The notes under the pieces: model-generated
Databases searched by the model: none
What the model was told of the DNA's origin: nothing
Seen by the model: only the letters and a program-made list of their open reading frames with translations
Program-made: the position numbers and the translations under genes
Part shown: piece after piece, positions 1-12,240 of the stretch
Numbering within the stretch: the stretch's first letter is position 1
Layout of the letters: each line of letters starts with the position of its first letter
Assembly: GCA_963930655.1 (NCBI GenBank)
Contig: OZ005605.1
Location: 1,495,501-1,559,500 of the forward strand
DNA: 64,000 bases
Origin: Myrica gale
Lineage: Eukaryota; Streptophyta; Magnoliopsida; Fagales; Myricaceae
Direction: 5' to 3'

Positions 1-2055
1 GCCGACATTCGAGCCGCCATTCCGAAGCATTGTTGGGTGAAGAACCCATGGAGGTCTATGAGCTACGTTGTGAGGGATGTCTTGGTGGTTTTTGGGTTGG
101 CTGCAGCCGCGGCTTATGTCAACAACTGGTTTGTTTGGCCTCTGTATTGGGCTGCTCAGGGGACCATGTTCTGGGCTCTCTTTGTTCTTGGCCATGATTG
201 GTAATCATAATCGCACCCTTTCTTACTTTGTAGATACAGGATCCCCCTCCCTTTTCCCCCCTGGTTTTGGTGCTTGATTCGGATTCCAATTTCTGTCTTT
301 TGAAGAGTTTAGTCTTATAATTTTCTTTATGCAGTGGCCATGGAAGTTTTTCAAATAATCCTAAGTTGAACAGTGTCGTGGGGCATCTACTGCATTCTTC
401 AATTCTTGTACCCTATCACGGATGGTATGCTTCTGATAAACATCTATGATTTTTGTCTTTTATTCTGTTACAGGTGATATAATCCAATGGATTTTGGACC
501 TTTGATCTTACTTGCACTGTGCTCGGCTTCTCTACTATCTGTATTACTCTAACCTGAGCTTTGGAGCTGTTTATGGTCTAATGAGTTATATATCTTATTT
601 ATCCTTTTAGGAGAATTAGCCATAGGACTCATCATCAAAATCATGGACACGTAGAGAATGACGAATCCTGGCACCCGGTAAGTAAACTTCCTCCTTTAAC
701 GATTCGTCTTTGTTTCTGTATGTCTTAAAAAGAAACATGAAATTACAATTCAAATTTTAAAACTGAGAGTTTCCTGTAATTCTCGCAGTTACCTGAAAGC
801 ATTTACAAGAATTTGGACGTCATTACTCGGACTTTGCGATTTATGGTACCTTTTCCAATGTTTGCATACCCCTTCTACCTGGTAAGTGTGGTGTCTTGGT
901 TCATCAGTCTCCACAAGATCTAAGAACTTACTTGTCTCATGCTGATAATTCTTTAATGCAGTGGAACAGAAGTCCTGGGAAAACTGGTTCACATTTTGAC
1001 CCAAACAGTGACTTGTTTGTCCCCAGTGAGAAGAAAGATGTGATCACTTCCACTCTATGTTGGACGGCAATGGCTACTCTGCTTGTGGGGTTAGCCATTG
1101 TAATGGGTCCTCTTCAATTGCTTAAACTCTATGGCATTCCATATTGGGTAAATCCAGTTTCTTCTACTTTGTATAAGCTTATGCTGACAAAAAGTAAATA
1201 TTATAGATCTATGCTGTGGAGAGGGAATGAGTTTCTATTCTCCAATCGCAAAGTGTCAAAACCTGACTTCGCTTTATTTTTAGGGTTTTGTTATGTGGCT
1301 GGATTTGGTCACATACTTGCATCACCATGGTCATGAAGAAAAGCTACCATGGTTTCGCGGAAAGGTACGGTTTTTAAAGTTTTATGCTACATCTGTTGTC
1401 TTTTTGTTTTCTTCCCATGTCCAACCATTTCGAGTGATAAGATTGTGATGTCCCTAGAGTTGTTGCGAGGTCGATGTTATTCCACATGGGTATTTCTTTT
1501 TCTTATGACAATTACAAGAAAGGAGGAGGTTGAAGGATACTTTTTGTTTGATTTGAAGCTTGTGGCATGGTGCTTTTTCTTTTTGAGGTGTTAAAGTTTC
1601 CTCTACTATATTGGGACAGGAATGGAGCTATCTAAGGGGAGGGCTTACAACGATTGATCGGGACTATGGTTGGATCAATAATATCCATCACGATATTGGA
1701 ACCCATGTCATACACCATCTTTTCCCGCAAATTCCACACTACCACTTAGTCGAAGCAGTAAGTATCTCTTTCGTGTGATAGAACAACTTGTCATTCCACA
1801 AATTGTCATCACAGTTGTGGATGTGTTCCCAAAGACTACAAAATTTTGATGTTGTTGCTCCTCTTGCAGACCGAAGCAGCTAAGCCTGTTCTGGGGAAAT
1901 ATTACCGCGAGCCAAAGAAATCAGGACCTCTGCCATTTTATCTACTTGGAATTTTGATAAGAAGCTTGAGACAAGACCACTATGTTAGTGACACTGGGGA
2001 TATTGTGTACTACCAAGCTGACCCTAAGCTTAGTGGCTCATCTAAATTGAATTAA
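1..2055 (+). CDS. FAD7/FAD8: Plastid-type omega-3 fatty acid desaturase, 3' part (5' end outside window)
   Basis: Eight exons can be read: <1-200, 335-424, 611-677, 789-881, 962-1147, 1284-1364, 1620-1757 and 1870-2055, all with GT-AG borders and matching phases. The family inserts the third double bond (18:2 to 18:3, 16:2 to 16:3) in membrane lipids. All three iron-binding histidine boxes are visible: HDCGH (split across exons 1 and 2), HRTHH (exon 3) and HVIHH (exon 7). Residues such as [10 protein letters not shown] and [10 protein letters not shown] match plastid FAD7/FAD8 rather than ER FAD3, which from memory reads DSWFLWP and FSDIPLLNS there. No ER-type lysine-rich retrieval tail is seen; the protein ends GSSKLN. 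The N-terminus, including any plastid transit peptide, lies upstream of the window, so FAD7 and FAD8 cannot be separated. Exon 6 begins with Gly where the family usually has an aliphatic residue before FVMWLD. The frame is open throughout. Confidence 0.95.
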
Positions 2056-2938
2056 AGCTTCAAATGCATTCTTTTATTACTACACAAGAAAGCTTTTCCT
2101 GCAATGGGGGTTGAACACTAATTTGGTATCTGAATTTCTTCTGCCAAGGGAGAACTGTGCCCTGACAAATATAATTGTAGCTGATGCTTTTAGAACACGA
2201 GTTATTTACACTTGGCATTCTCAAGATTTAGGTGTAACAGGGAAGGAAATATGTATATTCATTCTTAGTGGGGGAAATAATGTCCTCCCCACTCCCCAAT
2301 TATTCAATGTACTCAGAATTCGTGAAAAGTCATGGGAAATAGCTGAAGAAAAAGATTTTGTTGAATAGTTATTGTATGGGTTGCAAAGTGAAAAGTGTGG
2401 TGATTGTATTTGAGATACTTGAGTCACCTGTTTTTGTTGTTTTTCCCCCATGTCTTTTTCTTTGACCGAGAAGGAAGCATCTGCCGACAGCCATCAACTC
2501 CTCGCCTAACCTCAACTCCTCAGGAGTGGCCCAAATGAACGGTTATTGCAAACGAAACATAATTCTCAAGTTTCTCAACCTTCTAAAATTAAATGAGCCA
2601 TTTCAACATCTTCCTCGATGGGGAGTTGCTCTCAGCATTTGAATCCTTGGGACGGCTGCGACATTTTTTCTCATAAAAGCGATTGTTCGTTATCTTATCC
2701 CACATGGAAATCACGAAATCAGAAAACATATGGCGGAAATATTGCCACCCACCTTGTGCCGATATCACATAGCCATGTGATATAAGTTCGTCGCATTGTG
2801 AGATGGTATTCACCAGCAAGTTGCAAAAACGACGACTAACTGTCGCCATCCGCGAATGTTGTCCATCCACATTCGGAGAATGTCAAGCTCGACGCTCGGT
2901 AATGTTTCGAAATAAAAAGTTTTCACGTATTTTTTTAA

Positions 2939-3170
2939 GGGATAAATGCAAAATCAGTCCTTATGCTATAATCAAAAATCGATTTAGTCCCTATGATATG
3001 AAAAACATCGATTTAGTCCCTGTGATTCTATTTTCATTTGTTATTGGTCCTCCATCAGGGACTGATTTTATCACTTTCTGAAATCACAGAGACAAAATCG
3101 ATATTTTTCATATCACAGGGACTAAATCGATTTTTGCGTATAGCACAGGGACCAATTTTGCATTTATTCC
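2939..3170. repeat. Foldback element, GGG...CC ends, Mutator-like class (tentative)
   Basis: The two halves are inverted copies. The left end gggataaatgcaaaatc pairs with a right end that reads ggaataaatgcaaaatt on the other strand, and both arms carry repeated 'atcgatttagtccctgtg' units. The flanks are 9-bp tttttttaa and tttttttta; because they are mostly T, the target duplication is suggestive only. There is no coding capacity. Confidence 0.65.
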
Positions 3171-3311
3171 TTTTTTTTAATTATTTTAAAAGTTTACGAG
3201 GAAACAACAAAATTTAAAAAATTGCACATAAATTTATTTTCAAACTAACTTCAATATTTTTCACAAAAAAAAACAAACATTTCTCTTATTTTTTAATTCC
3301 ATCAAATATTG

Positions 3312-3518
3312 GGGGCGTTTGTTTGTGGAAATATTGAGATTTTGAAAATTTTGGGTATTGGAGTTTGTGAAAAAGTATAGTATTTTATAGAAAAGTGAGG
3401 AGAGAAGATTTAATTGAATAGTATAATATTATTTTATAATTTAATGAGGAGAGAGATATTATTTTATGATTATTTGAAAAATGATGGAGGTTGAAAAAAT
3501 TGAGAAACAAACGCCCCC
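3312..3518. repeat. MITE-like inverted repeat, gggggcgtttgttt ends
   Basis: The left end gggggcgtttgttt is mirrored by aaacaaacgccccc on the right. The interior is AT-rich, with 'agtgaggagagaag' and 'aatgaggagagaga' blocks that also appear, in the other orientation, in MITEs near 30.6 and 31.0 kb. I could not find a convincing target duplication. Confidence 0.6.
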
Positions 3519-4235
3519 ATGGAGTAGCTTTTTTGGGCCTAAGAAGAGCTTGTTATCACCAAGGCCCAATACTGAGGAGGGGGAAGCCCAAGGTGAGAAA
3601 GGCACTGGCCCATCTAGATAGTAATGAACTCGCGCCATCCATGAACTAGCCAAAGGAAAGAACAACTACTCTCTTAATGATAAGTCACATCTCACCTGAG
3701 AGATGAAGCGAGGGGAAGGACTAATCATTTGATTCAGCAACAAAAAAGATAGCATGAAGAATAAATATTCGCTCCATTTAATGAAGAAGCAATGAAGAGG
3801 TTCTAAGCCCAGGTGTAGCGGAAAACATAGGGGACTAAGAAGGAAGAACAGAAAAAGGAAGAACTAATAAACAAAAGATATATAATAATGACTATTAACA
3901 AAGCTTTGAACCTTTGGTCCAACTTCCTCGGGTTCTCAGTCCGGTGGACTTTGTGATAGGCCGGCGAAATTTAGTTTCATCAATTCTTTTTCTTTTTTCT
4001 TTTTAATAGACTTCGTTAAGTTCCCATTTAAAAATTCCATCAAATCTTCTATCTCCTTACTTTGTAACCAATTTCAATAAAAATTATTTTACAATTAAAT
4101 ATGCTTAAAAATTTTCACCAAATTTTCTATTAAAAGATCAAAATTTTAAAAAAATTTACTTGCCAAACATTAATTGTTGTAAGCACTAAAGAGAGTAATT
4201 ATCGGTCATCACATACCCTTTTTGGTGTATTTTAA

Positions 4236-4396
4236 GGACATGTTCGTTTAGGTAGAATCCTCAAGATTCTACAACCAAACATAATTTTTCACACTACATA
4301 AATATAACTACAACACGCATACCAATAAAATTAACATCACATAAAAATTCTCAAAACACAAAAAATCTTCAGAATACATCTTAAACGAACACACTC
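4236..4396. repeat. MITE-like inverted repeat, ggacatgttcgttta ends
   Basis: The left end ggacatgttcgttta pairs with taaacgaacacactct on the right. The interior shares a block (cgcataccaataaaatta) with the element at 14709-14889, so the two belong to one family. Confidence 0.6.
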
Positions 4397-5917
4397 TAAG
4401 TCAATAGATCTACCGGAAGAGCAGTACATGGTTTATGTCTACATGTCTATTGAAAGAGTTTATTAGAAAACAGAGAGAAAAAGAAAATGACGGAGGAAAG
4501 ATCCAAGCCGTCCATTAAAAAGCCAAGAGCAAAACAAATGCATTCCGCAAATCTTTCTTCCAAAATAAGAAATAAAACGAAATGTCGTTTTCATGAAGCT
4601 CCCAATCAAAATACGGCCTGTGAAAACCATTTGCTACCTATGGTCCTACATGAAGCGAGCGTTCACGACCGCAACTTAAGAACGTACATTCAAATCAGTC
4701 ACTATTAAAATAAAATCCCAATAGAATGATATACGCTGATAGTTCAACGTTATAATTGGGACGAAATTTTGTGTCTAAATTATAGTACAATTTAAAAAGA
4801 GGTACATTTAATGCTGTTTATATATTTTGTAATTTTTTATTTAAATTGTATAGTATAATTCATAGAAATAGACCACGAGAATTTTTTATAATTTTCTATT
4901 CAAATTATATAGTTTAATTTATAAAATAAATATAAATAAAAAATAAATTTTATACTATTTAACATTATTCTTATACTCTATTAATTTGTATTTAAAAGAG
5001 ATAATCACTCACCTAAAACGAACCATATATCCTTTAATGCTGCCTACTGTGCCCACTGGATAACAAACTTTTCACAAGAGCGCGGTGGGTTAGACGAACT
5101 CGTTCATTGGCCAGTACGGGCCTTTGGGGCATGCCAATGTAGACACATTTATTGAAAGCGTGGAAAAAGGTTCAAGTCAAGGCCCATGCGACTGGCATGA
5201 GTTCCAAATCAAGCTTACGATCCAAGATAAAAACTGACCAATGGTCCACCCAAGGCGAATCTGAATACATGCCTGACACGCCCAATTTAGAGCCTGAGTG
5301 GAGCCATAATCAAAAAAGTCATACAAGTCGGCATGTTGGGGTTCGTACAACGTGTAAGAGTTCAGTGGTCCGGACATCGAAGCGGACAGCCCAAAAGTCA
5401 GAAAATTCGGCAGCCACATATTTTATTTATTACACGTACACATGTTCGTACATATATATGTTTCTCCTTCGTCTTTGTTCCCCTGGGTGCGACGACCGAC
5501 GACTATTGAGTGCTTCTATAGACGAGTTTGATTCAGATCTGAACAGATATTAATGATCAACGTCCACTTAACGTTCTTCTCTTTAACTAGTGATATGGCT
5601 CTTATTTTCGACCGAATTAAGAAACATATTAATTAAAATGATTTGATTGTAAAAATTTTAAAATATTAGAATTAATAAAAAAATTTAAGAAAGAGACTTT
5701 TATATTTATTTAAAATAAAAATAATAATTTGACGATTTATTTTTTAAAATTATTTCATTCAAATAAAAATTTTAGAGAAATGCTTGTGCTCTTTTTCTAT
5801 TCTTTTCAAGTTTTTATGAAAAAATTTTGATAGCTCAGTATTTATTTTAAAAGTGAATCCTATACAACTAAAGTTAATTTTAATCGCCTGAAATTTTTGC
5901 GGTAAAGTTACTAAAGG

Positions 5918-6113
5918 TTATGTTTGGTTTAGGTCTTGAGATATGTTTGTGTTTTTGTTTTTTTGAAAGTAGTGTAAATTCTCTTGGGATTTGTGAAAAA
6001 TGTGTTAAAAATTGTTGGAATTTATAAAAAGTTATTGAGATTGGTGAAAATGTATTGAAATTGATGAAAAAGTGAGCAAAAAACGTTTTGAGACATAAAA
6101 CAAACATAGCCTA
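5918..6113. repeat. MITE-like inverted repeat, ggttatgtttggttt ends
   Basis: The left end ggttatgtttggttt is mirrored by aaaacaaacatagcc on the right. The interior is a run of 'ttgg(a/t)atttgtgaaaa'-like units. It lies about 500 bp upstream of the 6622 start codon. Confidence 0.5.
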
Positions 6114-6621
6114 AATTTTATTTAATTCTCTAAATTCTGTTTCCACGTTCTATGTTATTACTCTTTTTTTTTTCCTTTCTAAGCCGTTCTTCTGTTATTA
6201 TTCAGTCTCACTGATACAAGGTGGGTTGTACAACTCCGAGCTACCAATAGTCAAGAAGCGTGCGTGGCAGACAGCAAGGTGGCGGGCCAATTTGTCCTCA
6301 TGTTCTTTATCGTACAGTCTATACGCGACCTAATTGCGCGTAGGTCCAACATTGTTTTCTGTTCAAATGTGAAATCAACGACAATTGACCAATTGAAGAG
6401 CCATTATCGTCTACCGACATTTGTCCTCCACATAATTTAACGGTTCTCGCTCTTTCCCTCAGTCCTACTGTTATTTTATGCCCATGTAACCTTCCCTTAT
6501 TCCTTGAGACTACTTATTTCGTCGGCAATTTTGAACCCTTCTCTTCGATATTTCTTTTCTTATTGCATGCCAATCTTTGCCACAAAGGTAGCCTTCTCAC
6601 ATCTCTTTCTCTGATTGTACA

Positions 6622-8642
6622 ATGACTGATCTTTCACCTAAGGCTGATTCCGGGCGTTTCTGCGCCATGTTACGCCGGATTTCTTGCTTTAGGAGTCTCC
6701 CAACTCACCCATCCGATCACATTCTTGACTCAAAGACAATCAAGTTCGAGCATCAGAAAGAAAATCCAAAACCTGATGCTACATTTCAAGTTCCAGCTAA
6801 CCCGGGAATCGTGGCAAGACTAATGGGCTTAGACTCATTGCCACAGACCAACTGGGTTCCAAGGAAAGGAGCCCCGGACTCGGTGGTGCGCAGTAAGTCT
6901 GTGAGTTTCGCAGACTATATGCTAGAGTTCGATTTAACTCAGGCTCAGCATCGCCGAGTTAGAACATCCGTTTCATTTCGGGAGGTTCCAGAGTTGTCAC
7001 ATGAGCAGAAGCATAATCTCGTCGTTGTGTACTTGGATAGTGTGAATGAAACCAAGGGAATGAGGTCGAAAGAGAAGAAATCTGAGATGGTTTCTGGAGA
7101 TTTGAAGCAGAGGAATGAACAGAGAAGCAAGAAGAAGGAGAATATAAGGGAGAGAGCACCTGTGCTGCAGAAGAAAGAGGATCAAGGAAACAAGAAGATT
7201 TTTAAGTCGAGGGATGAGCCTACGAGAGCTTCCACCTACTCGTCTTCAAAGGCTGGTATTGGTAACCGGAATGGCGCCAAGCGTTTGGACCTTGTTCCAG
7301 CCCACAAGAAGAGTGCGTGCAAAAAGGATGTTGCGAGTTTGAGGAGGAAAAGTCCATTGAACCCCGTAAATCAAAAGCAACTGTTGGATGAACCCAGAAT
7401 CGCCAGGAAAAGAAAATTTCAGCCTGTGAAAGTAGAGCCTGCGGGTGATTCTCCACAGTCCAGTCCAGTATCGGCTCGGGACATCAATGATAGAAGGATT
7501 CAACAAGAATGTCCTTTATCAGGTTTGTCTTCTGCCATGTCTGCTACCATGTCAGATAAGAACACCTGCACTTTCTCTCTCCCTCTATCTCTATCAATGG
7601 GAGGAGGCGAGGGTTCTTGATTTCATTTTAGGGAAATTGAAAATTTACTCTTGTGTTTTGATCCTTGGTGCGTCGGTAAAAATTTCACAAAATATTTTAC
7701 CAACTTTCAATAAAATACTATAATATAATTTCTCTTTCCTATAAAAAAATATAAAAAATTACAAAAAATATAAAAAATTATCTCTCTCTTCACTTTTTCA
7801 CTAAACCCAATATCAAAAAATTTACAACACAAACATAACCTTAGTTGTTTGATCCTAGGAAATAAAATCTAATAAAAAAACTCATCAAATTATTATCTTT
7901 TGACAAAACACATCTTCCGTCTGGCTTCCGTCCATCCTCTTAATGGAGGCCCAAACATGTCAGCAAATTTGTACCGGTTAACTGGTATATGTTTTGAAAT
8001 AGATCTGGTACGTGAGCGGTCGACCGGTACATGAAACGGTCGATCAGTACAAATTTACTGACGTGTTTTGGGTCTCCATTAAAGGGATGGACAGAAGCAT
8101 GACGGAATGTGCGTTTTGTCAAAAGATAATAGTTTGGGGAGTTTTTTGTTAGAGTTTATTTCCTAAGGATCAAACCGCTAAAAGGTTCAAAACCCAAGGA
8201 TGAAACTGCCAATTTCCCTTAATTTTAACATAATGCTATCATTCCCTAACTTCATTCTTCGTTGGTATTTGTTACATAAGCTTGGGGGCCCAGGGAGTTG
8301 AATTTAAGTGGAAAATCTTCACCAAGAGTTTCCTACACTGACGATCTTCGAGTAGGAGCAATCAAGAACAAGGAATGGGACACAATGGACGGTTCAGAGA
8401 CACCGTATTACATGGAAGTGGTAGGGAAGCTTTTTACGTTGACAGAAAATGATATCAGAAAGTCGAAATGGATAGGAAAGAATTTCCTTCGATTCGAAGG
8501 TTTTGAAGAGGCCGTGTGCATAGAGTTCGAGAAACAAATTCTCGATGTACTACTAAACCAGGTTGTAGGTGAGCTTGTGGAAATTGCACACGAAGATCTC
8601 TTACATGCAACATCCGGAGAATATCTGTACAATTTGGTATAA
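6622..8642 (+). CDS. DUF3741/DUF4378 protein of unknown function (VARLMGL motif)
   Basis: Two exons, about 6622-7526 and 8294-8642, would give about 417 residues. Residues 64-70 read VARLMGL within GIVARLMGLDSLP, the hallmark of DUF3741 and of the TON1-recruiting-motif (TRM/LONGIFOLIA) group. The middle is basic and low in complexity. The second exon, from PYYMEVVGKLFTLTEND to FEKQILDVLLNQVVGELVE, matches the C-terminal DUF4378. TRM proteins act at cortical microtubules and in cell shape; whether this one does is inference. The donor is uncertain. The frame joins cleanly if the intron is 7527-8293 (weak donor gtcttc), reading PLSGLELNLSGK. The stronger donor at 7523 (cag/gtttgt) joins out of frame to the acceptor at 8293 and would need a weak acceptor about 40 bases further on. 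The intron is filled by a foldback element with a MITE inside it. Confidence 0.8.
7631..8218. mobile_element. Mutator-like foldback element inside an intron, with a MITE nested in it
   Basis: It starts gggaaattg and ends caatttccc. Flanking 9-mers are ttcatttta (7622-7630) and ttaatttta (8219-8227), one mismatch. The arms pair over long stretches: the block near 7851-7930 with 'atcttttgacaaaacaca' is mirrored at 8105-8180. The centre contains 'gtaccggtt' and 'cggtcgaccggtac' repeats and ccgtc/gacgg motifs, as in the element at 63642. The left arm is interrupted at about 7668-7850 by a different, AT-rich repeat. Confidence 0.8.
7668..7850. repeat. AT-rich MITE nested in the 7631-8218 element
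   Basis: This block has no partner in the right arm of the surrounding foldback. It shares 'tatctctctcttcacttttt' and 'cactaaacccaata' with MITEs at about 30530-30703 and 30900-31103. 'tttgatcct' flanks it on both sides, but the host arm already contained two similar units, so this is not a clean target duplication. Confidence 0.55.
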
Positions 8643-11600
8643 ACAGTACAAAGTTTCTTACTGTTCTTGTTTCATCATTTAGTGCTAGCTTTTTGTGCGA
8701 ACATCAATAGTACTCCAACGGTTGAAAATTTGGCAATCCTGAGCCATTTTGCATATGAGCTTTACAGCTATTTGATGCACAAAAGGATAAAGAGATTATT
8801 AAAAGAGGGAAGAAAAGACTATATTTATTAGCTTCTATGTCTAGACACAGACACGCATGTACAGGAGACGAATAATATTACAGTAATCAGAGATTCTGCA
8901 AGATTACAGGCACATGTAATACAATCTTTAATGTCTAGCGACTATGAGGTCAGATGGTTGACTTAAAATAGGACTTCAATTCGACAAAAGTCTAGCGACC
9001 TAAAAACGTGTCTGTCCTTTGAGTTATGAAGGGAGTTTTTAATTTTCACAGAACTAGGTGACGCTGATATGCCTTGAAATAAAGAAATAAGCAACGCTGC
9101 TTAAAAAATATAATGGATAGTGCTTTTGGGAATACTGGTGTGCTTTTTACAAATCTCACAAGTCTACAGAGCAGCAATTTCTTTAAATTTGCTCGCTCTC
9201 ATTACCCCAATCACGCCAGTCTACTCTGTATCAAGAAACATTTCTGCCGCTGAAGCCTAACTTGTGCTTCTAAAAGCTTGGCTTCTCAACTTCCTTTTGT
9301 TTGTCTTCCTTCAAATTCTGAACCATGACATGGTTAACTCATCCAAACTCCAATGGGTGCTGTAATTGTATTGCCTGTCCTCGCCATGTCTTGTATTGTC
9401 TCTAGGTGTGCCATCTCCCATCACTACTGAACAAAACAGATTTAGACCCAAATATGCAGAAAATACCTAGAGGGGGTGAATAGGTATATTAAAAATTTAT
9501 CAAGTAAATCTTTTTCTAAGACACAAACCTATTCTTCGAAAAACAAATCAATCACACTGTTTTTCAATATGCCAAGATACTTTAAAGATCAGCAAAACGA
9601 TTAAATGCAAATCATTACAAAACATAAAACATGAATGTGTAAAACAGGGGAATCCGAAGAAACTGTAAGTGACTCCGAAGAAACTACATAACCGAAAATT
9701 ACAGATCCAAAACTTCAATAAATTAATCACCAGTTTATCAACTCACCAAATACCAAGTTCTTATCAGCAACTTACCAAACAACAAATCTTGGACGTCCTT
9801 TGTATAAAAGCCTCAGATCAAAACGATTCGAACTCTCAATCACAAAGAACAAGATTTGTTAGAAAGATAACAAGTTAAACTAATTAAGAACAACAAGTAT
9901 AATCACACAATCGAAACACCGAAAATGGTTACGAATAGAAACTCCCTAAGGAACGTTCTTAAGGAGAAAAACTCTCCGGGCCCGTAGGCCGTTCGAATCC
10001 ACTAGTTTCCAATCGATTTACAAAGTGATCTATTGAAACGACTAACTTAGCCTATCAACCCACTGTAAATCTTACCGACGTAGAACCTCTACATCCAAAC
10101 AGAAACCCCGATCTCGAACGTCTTTTGATCTTCACGCACAAACCTTATGCAATCAATGACCATTGCTAGAACCTCCAGCAACCACTCTTCCAGAACCTCT
10201 GGAAGCCTCAATCAATCATAAGGAATGTGTATCGGTGATCAAAGAACCAAGCTCTCCTTCAGATCTGATCATCTCTCTCTATTTCAGCAAAACCCTAATG
10301 CTTCAGCAAGAGCACGAGAGCATCATCAATCAACGCACATCTTGAGAGAGCTTTCTTGAAAAATGAAAACTCCGGGGAGAAGAGCACTCAGCCAAAATGG
10401 TAGCAATCGACGTTATATGCGCAAGCCCCAATTCAATTTTTACCAATCTGTTTCATTTACGCGTATATAACTTTCAGACAATTCCAATCCTATCCACATT
10501 CTTCTTTAACCAAGAGAAATGTCCAGAATACCCTTACTTTACCTTCACGTGAGTCCTGCGTCTTTACATAAAACCTCACTTTCTCTTTTTGCTTTTAGAA
10601 CTGATATAAAGTACTAAAATGACCTTGTTTGCTTTCACAAATATGCCAATTTGCTTTCACAACTACCTCAAAAGATAGAAGTTGCACGTTCTGCCACACT
10701 TGCACTACAATTTTCTTATAAACCAAAAGTGCCTTGCACTCCTCTTCATGTTCAGCTCTTCTCAAAGGATCCGGCCTATGTGCCAGCAGTAGTGAGCATT
10801 TCTAAAGGGAAGAGGGCTTGAAACAGTGAAACTACACAAAGAACGAGAGGTATAGAAATGACTTTTGCTTCTTTTTCTCTCCGTACACCTGTAGGGTGGA
10901 TTCTCGTACTGACTTTTGGTCTTCTCGATGTATGGGCGTAAGTCTATCAAGAGGTGGCTGCTGCCGACCGGATGGTGCACTTCTGTTCATCTGGCGCCGT
11001 CTGATTCTCCGGCGCCGACTGCCCGTCTCCCCCTTCACCGTCCAAACAGCTTTTGTCTCCCTTTTTCTTCTACCCCTCAGCTGTATAAATGGTTTTTCGT
11101 CCCCCTGTTCTCTAACCCTCTCCCTTCAGTTCCGCATTGGATCTCTTTCCTTTTCTACTTAGCATTTCACTTGCTTGTGATAACGTGGAAGGCAACAGAA
11201 ATACCGGGAGTCAATTCATTGCTCCTCTTCAATGGGCAAAGGCAGGTGATTTCACATTTATGGCTGCTGATGCCGCTGCATCAGAATGGCTCATGGCTAC
11301 AGATTTGAATGCCCTCTTTGGATAGGATGGCATACTGGTATCCTTGGGATAATCTTGTTTCCAAGTGCTATTTTATCTGAATCCTAGCCAGAAATTGTAA
11401 CTTGGATGCAGCATTCTCCAGGAAGAATCCTTGCCACGGTAGAGAATACAGGTGGTGCTGCACAGTGGTTACAGCTTTGATATGGCTGAACTCAGAAGAG
11501 GGACTGGTTAATTGATCTATCACTGATGGCTGCCACTTCTCCTGTGGCTTCTGCAATTGACACTGTGCCTTCAATTATGATTAACAAAAGCAATATTTCA

Positions 11601-12106
11601 TTCTCCAACTGGGTACCATGGGCAGGGAGGAGAAAATAAGAGAGTCTCTGCTGCATGTTTTCTACGCTAACAGGATTACTACAATCTGAAATAGAGAACT
11701 CCTTTGCCCTGGATCAAGTGAGTATAGTTAGCAACATGAGCACAAACAAACGCAGATGCCAATTCCAACACATCAAGCTGGCTGGAATTCATAATATATG
11801 ATTGCACATTTTCATCTTCCAAATATTTTAGCACGAATCAGGGGAGCCCTCTTCCATAATTTCCTCCATCTCCACAGCATACAAAGATAGTTCTGATCAA
11901 CTTCACAACCCTCCATCTCCACAGCATGCTCGAACGTTTGATTGAGCCAAGATAAATTAAACTTTCTTCGTCTCATCTCATTAAATTAGGTGGTCAAATT
12001 CAGGTCCTTGAATTTATTTTTTAAAATTATGATCGATGCTTATAATAACTTAGAACAAACATCTTATAACCGAATCTTTTCCGTTATCATCCAGTGCATA
12101 TGATTC
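8643..12106. other. Intergenic; possible old dispersed repeat at about 9455-10600
   Basis: The first few hundred bases are probably the 3' UTR of the preceding gene. From about 9455 the sequence (acctagagggggtgaatagg, then a long AC-rich run to about 10600) resembles a dispersed plant repeat I have seen in many genomes, but I cannot assign a family or ends. Reading frames at 10896-11325 overlap in several frames without a recognisable domain. I see no gene that I can support here. Confidence 0.4.
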
Positions 12107-12240
12107 CACTACAAGAAATTCATGCTTACACGACGTGATTCTTAAACAGGGAGCGCATTCTGTCGGCTAAGCCTTAACAACAGCTACCGAAATTGAACAT
12201 GATGGTGCATATGATTCTACCGAAATTGAACACCTGGATG
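12107..12240. repeat. CACTA-type terminal fragment
   Basis: It begins cactacaagaaattcatgc, the typical En/Spm-type plant terminus. It is followed by a short AC-rich stretch with two copies of 'accgaaattgaaca'. The matching right end is absent nearby, so this looks like a scrap. 'gtgcatatgatt' occurs just before it and again at about 12205. Confidence 0.5.

Larger units (their letters stand above)
2056..6621. other. Intergenic region with FAD 3' flank and small repeats
   Basis: The stretch to about 2460 is probably the desaturase 3' UTR and flank. The rest holds one foldback element (2939-3170), three MITE-like inverted repeats (3312-3518, 4236-4396, about 5918-6113) and one dispersed repeat (about 5458-5555). 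The last 500 bases are the upstream region of the gene starting at 6622. The short reading frames here resemble no protein family I know and are not called. Confidence 0.6.

Noticed and set aside
1-2055. ER-type FAD3 identity of the desaturase
   Set aside because: The sequence around the first histidine box and the C-terminus is of the plastid type; an ER retrieval tail is missing.
2939-3170. CRISPR-like array from the repeated 'atttagtccctgtg' units
   Set aside because: The units are arranged as an inverted repeat, not as equal repeats with spacers, and this is plant DNA.
9980-10005. tRNA or SINE B-box (gttcgaatcc)
   Set aside because: No matching A-box, acceptor stem or cloverleaf could be found around it.
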